A stretch of DNA of 7,424 nucleotides from Armatimonadota bacterium (lineage in GTDB: Bacteria > Armatimonadota > Armatimonadia > Armatimonadales > Armatimonadaceae): positions 1 to 7,424 of the forward strand of contig JACMMA010000067.1 in assembly GCA_014379275.1 (NCBI GenBank), in the 5' to 3' direction. Positions within the stretch are counted from its first letter, which is position 1; the number at the start of each line of letters is the position of its first letter. A model generated the notes under the pieces. That model searched no databases and was not told the DNA's origin. It was given only the letters and a program-made list of their open reading frames with translations. The translations under genes were made by a program, and so were the position numbers. Positions 5,882 to 7,424 of this stretch are shown piece by piece.

Positions 5882-6400
5882 ATGGAAAAATTGAACATCG
5901 CATTGAACGAAGACACGCGCAAGTCGGTCTCCGATCAGTTGAATAGCATCCTCTCGGCAGAGCATGTGCTGTACATAAAAACTCGCAACTACCACTGGAA
6001 CGTCGTCGGTCCGCAGTTTTACTCGCTCCACGAGCTGTTCGAAGCACAATACACGGCACTTTCCGAATCTATTGACGAGATCGCCGAGCGCATCCGCTCT
6101 CTCGGCTACAACGCGGTCGGTACCATGGGCGAGTTTTTGAAACTGTCTAATTTAAAGGAAGAAGCACCGAGAACATACCCGGATGCCGGCGAAATGGTGG
6201 CTCGACTCGTGGAAGGACATGAGAATAATATCCGCGCCCTGCGCGAGGCGATTGACATGATCGGCGACGAGTGTCACGACGAGGGTACGGCGGACTTCCT
6301 GACCGGGAAAATGGAAGAGCATGAGAAAATGGCATGGATGCTTCGCTCGTTCCTCGCCGGTCCGTCCACAGAAACGTCCGGGCCTTCCACGGCGAAGTAA
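5882..6400 (+). CDS. dps: Dps-family ferroxidase / DNA-protection protein
   Basis: A 172-residue member of the Dps branch of the ferritin superfamily. These form hollow dodecamers that oxidise Fe(II) with peroxide, store the iron and in many cases coat DNA during starvation or oxidative stress; cytoplasmic or nucleoid-associated. The inter-subunit ferroxidase ligands are all present with family spacing: His38 (in NYHWNVVGPQF), His50 (SLHELFE), Asp65 and Glu69 (DEIAERIRSLG). The N-terminus is short and only mildly charged, while the C-terminus ends in a flexible tail with a repeated GPST (160-172), so any DNA binding would not rely on a Lys-rich N-terminal arm. The start ATG is supported by GGAG at 5868-5871, 10 nt upstream. 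Two hairpins, the second terminator-like, follow the stop. I found no convincing Fur/PerR or OxyR site upstream, and only weak promoter candidates. Confidence 0.96.
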   Translation: MEKLNIALNEDTRKSVSDQLNSILSAEHVLYIKTRNYHWNVVGPQFYSLHELFEAQYTALSESIDEIAERIRSLGYNAVGTMGEFLKLSNLKEEAPRTYPDAGEMVARLVEGHENNIRALREAIDMIGDECHDEGTADFLTGKMEEHEKMAWMLRSFLAGPSTETSGPSTAK

Positions 6401-6419
6401 CTCACTAACCGAAAGAGCA

Positions 6420-6444
6420 GGGGCGTTCCGCGGAACGATACCCC
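6420..6444 (+). repeat. GC-rich intergenic hairpin with perfect palindromic core
   Basis: GGGG (6420-6423) pairs with CCCC (6441-6444), and inside it CGTTC pairs with GAACG across a CGCG loop. The core at 6424-6437 is a perfect 14-bp palindrome, with an ATA bulge on the 3' side. No T-tract follows, so it is not a terminator alone. It could be a protein-binding site (GTTC-N4-GAAC dyad) for control of the downstream protease, or an mRNA-stabilising hairpin at the dps 3' end. Confidence 0.6.
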
Positions 6445-6448
6445 AGTC

Positions 6449-6494
6449 AAACGGTTCCTTTTCTTTACTAATCTGGAGAGAAGGAACCGTTTTT
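6449..6494 (+). terminator. dps terminator hairpin whose 3' arm holds the protease ribosome-binding site
   Basis: A 16-bp stem (6449-6464 with 6477-6492, one U-G wobble, 12-nt loop) runs straight into TTTTTG TTTAC. Arms are AAACGGTTCCTTTTCT and AGAGAAGGAACCGTTT. As an intrinsic terminator it would end the dps message. Its 3' arm contains AAGGAA (6481-6486), the best Shine-Dalgarno for the next gene's TTG start at 6493, so in a read-through transcript the same stem hides that site. Terminator function is the conservative reading. Confidence 0.75.
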
Positions 6495-7424
6495 GTTTAC
6501 ATCACATCAACAAGGAACAGACGACGCGCTGCTGGACGATTACTCCCGGACCGTGGTCCGCGTCGCCGAGACCGTCTCGCCCTCGGTCGTCAACATAGAG
6601 CTAGGGAATAACGGCAACCGCGCCGGGGCTGGGTCGGGATTCGTACTTACCCCGGACGGCTATATTTTGACCAATAGCCATGTCGTCCGTGGGGGCGGCG
6701 GGAACGCGTCACTGTCGGTCGCGCTCGGTGACGGTCGTCGCTTCAGCGCCGAGCTCATCGGCGATGACCCGCACACGGATCTTGCCGTGATCCGCGTGGA
6801 CGCGCCCCATCTGCATGCCGCGCGTCTCGCGGATTCGGCGACGGTGCGCGTCGGGCAGGTAGCGGTCGCTATCGGCAACCCGTTCGGCTTCCAAACGTCG
6901 GTCACGGCGGGCGTGGTTTCCGCGCTCGGTCGGTCGCTGCCATCTTACGGGGGGCGTATGCTCGACAACGTCATCCAGACCGACGCCGCGCTGAACCCCG
7001 GCAACTCCGGTGGTCCACTCGTGGATAGCCGGGGGCAGGTCATCGGCGTCAACACTGCGATCATCTCCGCCGCGCAGGGGATCTGTTTCGCGACCGCGAT
7101 CAACACGGCGAAATGGGTAGCGGGGAAACTGATCAAGGAAGGGCGCGTCCGCCGCTCGGTGATCGGTGTCGCCGGTCAGAACGTCGACTTGCCGCGCCGC
7201 TTCGCCGGAAAGGACGGTCCGAAGTCCGGCGTACTGGTCGCGCAGATCACGCCGAACAGCCCGGCGTATCGCTCTGCGCTCAAAGAGGGCGACGTGATCA
7301 TCGCGCTGGACGGAAACCCCATCGCCGGGATCGAGGACCTGCACCGCCTCCTGACCGACGAGCGGGTCGGCGTCCGCGTCCCGGTGACGGTGTTTCGGCG
7401 AACGGGCGAGCAAGAGATCGTACA
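6493..7424 (+). CDS. htrA: HtrA/DegP-family serine protease with PDZ domain (3' end beyond window)
   Basis: A trypsin-like HtrA protease; family members degrade or refold damaged proteins in stress. The first 310 residues are present and no stop is reached. The catalytic triad is complete: His63 (LTNSHVV), Asp96 (HTDLAVI) and Ser172 (NPGNSGGPLV). Other core marks are GSGFVLTPDGYILT (48-61), AIGNPFGF (126-133), TAGVVSALGR (138-147) and VIQTDAALNPGN (160-171). A PDZ domain begins near 240 (KSGVLVAQITPNSPA, ALKEGDVIIALDG) and continues past the edge. The start is TTG at 6493, chosen because AAGGAA (6481-6486) precedes it by 6 nt; no in-frame ATG or GTG lies between it and the protease core. The N-terminus (MFTSHQQGTDDALLDDYSR) has no signal peptide or membrane anchor, so the enzyme may be cytoplasmic, unlike DegP or DegS. 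It lies 92 bp after dps, in a stress-related pairing. Confidence 0.93.
   Translation, partial: MFTSHQQGTDDALLDDYSRTVVRVAETVSPSVVNIELGNNGNRAGAGSGFVLTPDGYILTNSHVVRGGGGNASLSVALGDGRRFSAELIGDDPHTDLAVIRVDAPHLHAARLADSATVRVGQVAVAIGNPFGFQTSVTAGVVSALGRSLPSYGGRMLDNVIQTDAALNPGNSGGPLVDSRGQVIGVNTAIISAAQGICFATAINTAKWVAGKLIKEGRVRRSVIGVAGQNVDLPRRFAGKDGPKSGVLVAQITPNSPAYRSALKEGDVIIALDGNPIAGIEDLHRLLTDERVGVRVPVTVFRRTGEQEIV

Noticed and set aside
6709..7413. 234-residue open frame on the minus strand opposite the HtrA gene
   Set aside because: It is Arg/Asp-rich with no domain, and lies antisense to a gene with a complete catalytic triad. Long antisense frames are common in GC-rich coding DNA.

Overview
The window is a GC-rich bacterial chromosomal segment with tightly packed genes. 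It holds seven protein genes in two blocks facing opposite ways, plus the truncated start of a LacI-type regulator. I see no tRNA, rRNA, CRISPR array, insertion sequence or phage gene. The LacI helix-turn-helix with a lengthened loop after it, the double-length ThyX relative and the signal-less HtrA protease would fit a soil or environmental lineage such as Armatimonadota, or less likely Chloroflexota. That assignment is a family-level impression, not something the sequence proves.

Left block, minus strand. At the left edge is the N-terminus of a LacI-family repressor (1-255). Its promoter is a textbook TTGACA-17-TATAAT, and a LacI-style palindrome covers the predicted transcription start, which strongly suggests autoregulation. 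To the right, and also on the minus strand, four genes read galU (4950) > sugar-1-phosphate nucleotidyltransferase (4081) > DegT/DnrJ sugar aminotransferase (2878) > ThyX-like flavoprotein (1755). The first two overlap by ATGA. The third starts after a 108-bp gap holding a large palindrome, and the fourth follows after 10 bp. GalU and the nucleotidyltransferase make activated sugars (UDP-glucose and probably GDP-mannose or a similar NDP-hexose). The aminotransferase acts on NDP-4-keto or NDP-3-keto sugars. Together they point to surface polysaccharide, glycan or glycosylated metabolite synthesis. The ThyX-like protein is the odd member.

The galU group appears to start from a TTGACA-17-TATGCT promoter with an extended -10. 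Its roughly 80-nt leader contains a 41-nt multi-tier hairpin followed by six U just before the galU start. No minus-strand gene lies immediately upstream for this to terminate, so it is a good candidate for an attenuator or an undescribed riboswitch.

Right block, plus strand. A small membrane protein with one TPR and a four-cysteine zinc ribbon (5109) is followed by dps (5882), a ferritin-like DNA-protecting protein with a complete ferroxidase site. An HtrA/DegP-type serine protease (6493, running off the right edge) comes next. Between dps and the protease are two RNA hairpins. The second looks like the dps terminator, but its 3' arm contains the only good ribosome-binding site of the protease gene. 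This overlap could make protease translation depend on melting or read-through of the hairpin.

The most interesting points are the ThyX-like protein whose signature motif is divided between two degenerate half-proteins, the galU leader attenuator, the hairpin over the protease ribosome-binding site, and the reverse-polarity palindrome between the nucleotidyltransferase and the aminotransferase.
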